Shown here: positions 6,301 through 7,898 of the stretch, one piece after another
Position numbering within the stretch: position 1 is the first letter of the stretch
Layout: the number at the start of each line of letters is the position of its first letter
Assembly: GCA_947071285.1 (NCBI GenBank)
Contig: CAMTFK010000210.1
Coordinates: 1 to 7,898, forward strand
Reading direction: 5' to 3'
DNA: 7,898 nucleotides
Origin: an uncultured Bacteroides sp.
Lineage (GTDB): Bacteria > Bacteroidota > Bacteroidia > Bacteroidales > Bacteroidaceae
Translations under genes and position numbers: made by a program
Notes under the pieces: generated by a model
What the model was told of the DNA's origin: nothing
The model's input: the letters and a program-made list of their open reading frames with translations, nothing else
Database searches by the model: none

Positions 6301-6566
6301 AAGCAGTTTACTGGCCCGATGAACGTCCTGATGCTGAGAACAATGTGATGAAGATGATTGCCGAACATAAGTTCGACCTGATTGTCAATATTCCGAAGAA
6401 CCATACGAAGCGTGAGTTGACGAATGGTTACAAGATTCGTCGTGGTGCCATCGACCATAACATTCCGTTGATTACGAATGCCCGTCTGGCAAGCGCTTTC
6501 ATCGAAGCGTTCTGCGAACTGAAACTGCAGGATATTCAGATCAAGAGCTGGCAGGAATACAAATAA
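3348..6566 (+). CDS. carB: Carbamoyl-phosphate synthetase large subunit, CPS1/CAD-like
   Basis: Makes carbamoyl phosphate from bicarbonate, ammonia and two ATP in the cytoplasm, feeding pyrimidine and arginine synthesis. The glutamine-hydrolysing subunit CarA normally supplies the ammonia. The protein has 1072 residues, the normal length. The first half starts [20 protein letters not shown] (8-27) and carries the carboxyphosphate ATP-grasp, with Arg167 in [13 protein letters not shown] and Glu294/Asn296 in [10 protein letters not shown]. A helical connecting region follows, then the carbamate-phosphorylating half from about 558 ([19 protein letters not shown]) with [14 protein letters not shown] and [13 protein letters not shown]. 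The C-terminal MGS-like regulatory domain is about 935-1072. Wording such as [24 protein letters not shown] and [16 protein letters not shown] is closer to eukaryotic CAD/CPS1 than to E. coli CarB, as I recall those sequences. The ATG at 3348 follows AAGAGAATAT and begins the conserved N-terminus. carA is not adjacent. A leader attenuator precedes the gene and a strong terminator follows it. Confidence 0.97.
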   Translation: [1072 protein letters not shown]

Positions 6567-6591
6567 TAAGGTATAACAACCAGAATAGAGA

Positions 6592-6640
6592 AGACAGCAT
6601 GAATACCGGATGTTTCCGGTGTTTATGCTGTCTCTTTTTT
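6592..6640 (+). terminator. Intrinsic terminator of carB
   Basis: A 19-bp stem (6592-6610 with 6615-6633) is complete except for two G-U pairs. It has a 4-base loop and is followed by CTTTTTT. It begins 26 bases after the carB stop, so carB is transcribed as the last or only main gene of its unit. Confidence 0.92.
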
Positions 6641-6650
6641 ATTCATATCA

Positions 6651-6681
6651 TTGGAAATCAGAAATTAATCTCTTATTTTTG
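6651..6681 (+). promoter_or_regulatory. Promoter upstream of the acetyltransferase remnant
   Basis: TATTTTTG at 6674-6681 matches the Bacteroides -7 consensus TAnnTTTG perfectly. TTGG at 6651-6654, 19 bases upstream, is a one-base-off -33 box. It lies just past the carB terminator and 35 bases before the remnant's ATG. With the old gene broken, it may now drive the glycosidase gene downstream. Confidence 0.55.
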
Positions 6682-6716
6682 TGACAGGTAAATACTAAAA
6701 TAGCTTATCGGCAGGA

Positions 6717-6919
6717 ATGAATATGGATGACGTAGAGAAAATGCGGAGTTCGCAACTGGCGGATATGTCCGCTCCGGAGGTGCAGGTGAAGTTTGAGCAT
6801 GCGAAGAAGTTGTTGGCAAGAATGCGACCGTTGTATCATTGGTGCCGGAAGATATCCCTTCTGATAGCGGAGCGGTAGGCAATCCGGCAAAGGTGATTCG
6901 GAAGGTAGGATCGGAATGA
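6717..6919 (+). pseudogene. Remnant of a maltose/sugar O-acetyltransferase gene (internal deletion and frameshifts)
   Basis: The intact gene would encode a cytoplasmic hexapeptide-repeat (LbH) enzyme of about 185-200 residues that moves acetyl from acetyl-CoA to a sugar hydroxyl. Three pieces remain in three frames. From the ATG at 6717, frame one gives the family N-terminus (EKMRSSQLADMSAPEVQ through AKKLLARMRPL) and then runs to a stop at 6876. Frame two at 6826-6849 gives DRCIIGAG, part of the last repeat coil. Frame three from 6842 gives PEDIPSDS, AVGNPAKVIRKV and the natural end at 6917-6919. The central left-handed beta-helix with the catalytic histidine, roughly 120-130 residues, is absent, so no activity is possible. 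The family assignment rests on recognising both ends of Maa/NodL-type proteins. A promoter survives upstream, and the glycosidase gene starts 51 bases after the remnant. Confidence 0.85.
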
Positions 6920-6970
6920 TGAATCGAGAGTCGTTTTTTAAATCCGTTAAATCAAAATACTGTCTTAAAC

Positions 6971-7898
6971 ATGAAAAAACTCTTCCTTTTAATTCTTATT
7001 TTTATTTCTGTTGTTGCCGTGCAGGTAAAAGCAGCAGATGAATTTCTTCCTCAAGCCAGATGGATTGGTAGTGAACTTTGCCAAAGTACCCCAAATTCCT
7101 GGCTTTGTTTTCGTAAAACTGTGGAGGTTGCTGATGTACCGGGCGAGTTGATGGCAAACATTGCTGTCGATTCCAAATACTGGTTATGGATTAATGGAAA
7201 GATGGTGGCTTTTGAGGGCGGATTGAAACGGGGCCCTGCGCCTGGAGCGACTTATTATGACCAGATAGACATTGCCCCTTATCTGACGAAGGGAAAGAAT
7301 GTTATAGCATTGTTAGTGTGGCATTTCGGAAAGAACGGATTTAGTCATGTGAATAGCGGTGTGGCGGCATTACTGTTTAGTGCCCAGTCGGCGGGGGTGA
7401 CCGTTGTTAGTGATAAAACTTGGCAATGCGGCGTCTATCAAGCTTATCAGGATACAGAAGCACCATTCCCTAATTACCGTTTGTCCGAAAGCAATATCCG
7501 CTTCGATGCCCGCAAGGAATTGGCAGGCTGGAATCTACCGGAATTTAGCGGGCGGCTGGGAGCTTCCATTGAGATTGCTTTCCCGAACAGGTTGCCGTTT
7601 GGCAAATTGATACTTCGCCCCATCCCGATGTGGAAAGACAGTGGACTGAAGGACTATCTGGAAGTAGTTAAGAATAAAACCGGGGATACCATTCGCTGTC
7701 GTTTGCCGTACAACTGCCAGGTTACTCCTTATCTGAAAGTTAAAGCTCCAGCCGGATTGCTGATTGGAATGTTGACTGATAATTATACAGGTGGCAGCGC
7801 TAATAATGTAAGAGCGGAATACGTCACTCGTGAAGGAGAGCAAGAATATGAAAGTCTTGGCTGGATGAATGGTCATGAGATGCTGTACGTGATTCCTT
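6971..7898 (+). CDS. Secreted alpha-L-rhamnosidase-like glycoside hydrolase (GH78-like), N-terminal part
   Basis: The reading frame is open from the ATG at 6971 to the window edge (309 complete codons), so the gene is truncated by the window and not visibly broken. Residues 1-21 are a signal peptide (KK, a Leu/Ile/Phe/Val core, then VKA before Ala22). There is no Cys just after the cleavage site, so it is probably periplasmic rather than a lipoprotein. The mature protein opens with ARWIG (29-33), then WLCFRKTVEV (44-53), YWLWINGKMVAFEGG (70-84), a GP-rich turn, DQIDIAPYLTKGKNVIALLVWHFG and a later TPYLKVKAPAGLLIG segment. This pattern of jelly-roll and beta-sandwich domains is what I recognise from the N-termini of bacterial GH78 alpha-L-rhamnosidases, which release terminal rhamnose from plant glycans and glycosides. 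The catalytic (alpha/alpha)6 barrel would lie beyond the window, so the activity is inferred and a related glycosidase family is possible. The gene follows the acetyltransferase remnant and has no clear promoter of its own. Confidence 0.7.
   Translation, partial: MKKLFLLILIFISVVAVQVKAADEFLPQARWIGSELCQSTPNSWLCFRKTVEVADVPGELMANIAVDSKYWLWINGKMVAFEGGLKRGPAPGATYYDQIDIAPYLTKGKNVIALLVWHFGKNGFSHVNSGVAALLFSAQSAGVTVVSDKTWQCGVYQAYQDTEAPFPNYRLSESNIRFDARKELAGWNLPEFSGRLGASIEIAFPNRLPFGKLILRPIPMWKDSGLKDYLEVVKNKTGDTIRCRLPYNCQVTPYLKVKAPAGLLIGMLTDNYTGGSANNVRAEYVTREGEQEYESLGWMNGHEMLYVIP

Noticed and set aside
6717..6878. The 53-residue frame as a functional small protein
   Set aside because: It matches the acetyltransferase N-terminus and then runs into a frameshifted tail. 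The missing parts of the same family continue downstream in other frames, so it is a gene fragment.

Overview
The window looks like chromosome from a gut Bacteroides or a close relative (Bacteroidales). The signs are an OmpA/OprF-type porin with a Bacteroides-style N-terminus, promoters of the TAnnTTTG type, AT-rich start regions without Shine-Dalgarno sequences, and the start of a secreted glycosidase that resembles alpha-L-rhamnosidases. The assignment rests on recognising protein families and signals by eye. No database search was possible.

Layout. A hairpin at the left edge probably ends a gene outside the window. An OmpA-family outer-membrane protein (181-1374, +) faces trpS (1484-2578, -), and a strong shared hairpin terminator lies between them. 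About 580 bases separate trpS from the next coding start. This gap holds the trpS promoter, a roughly 200-bp nested inverted-repeat element built around three 12-bp palindromes spaced exactly 23 bp apart, a quiet stretch, and then a promoter followed by a 38-codon leader ORF. The leader ORF's stop codon lies inside the 5' arm of an intrinsic-terminator hairpin. The gene immediately downstream is carB (3348-6566, +), the large subunit of carbamoyl-phosphate synthetase, present without carA beside it. A strong terminator follows carB. Next come a well-formed promoter, the internally deleted and frameshifted remains of a sugar O-acetyltransferase gene (6717-6919), and the first 309 codons of a secreted protein that resembles family GH78 alpha-L-rhamnosidases and runs off the right edge.

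How the parts relate. The genes are mostly housekeeping (cell envelope, tRNA charging, and carbamoyl phosphate for pyrimidines and arginine), with the start of a glycan-degradation gene at the right. The best candidates for something new are: (1) the carB leader, whose layout resembles the E. coli pyrBI attenuator; (2) the CarB protein, which reads like the eukaryotic CPS1/CAD lineage and keeps five of the six residues I recall contacting N-acetylglutamate in human CPS1; and (3) the symmetric palindrome element between trpS and carB. The acetyltransferase remnant is a clear small case of gene decay that can be partly reconstructed from short direct repeats.
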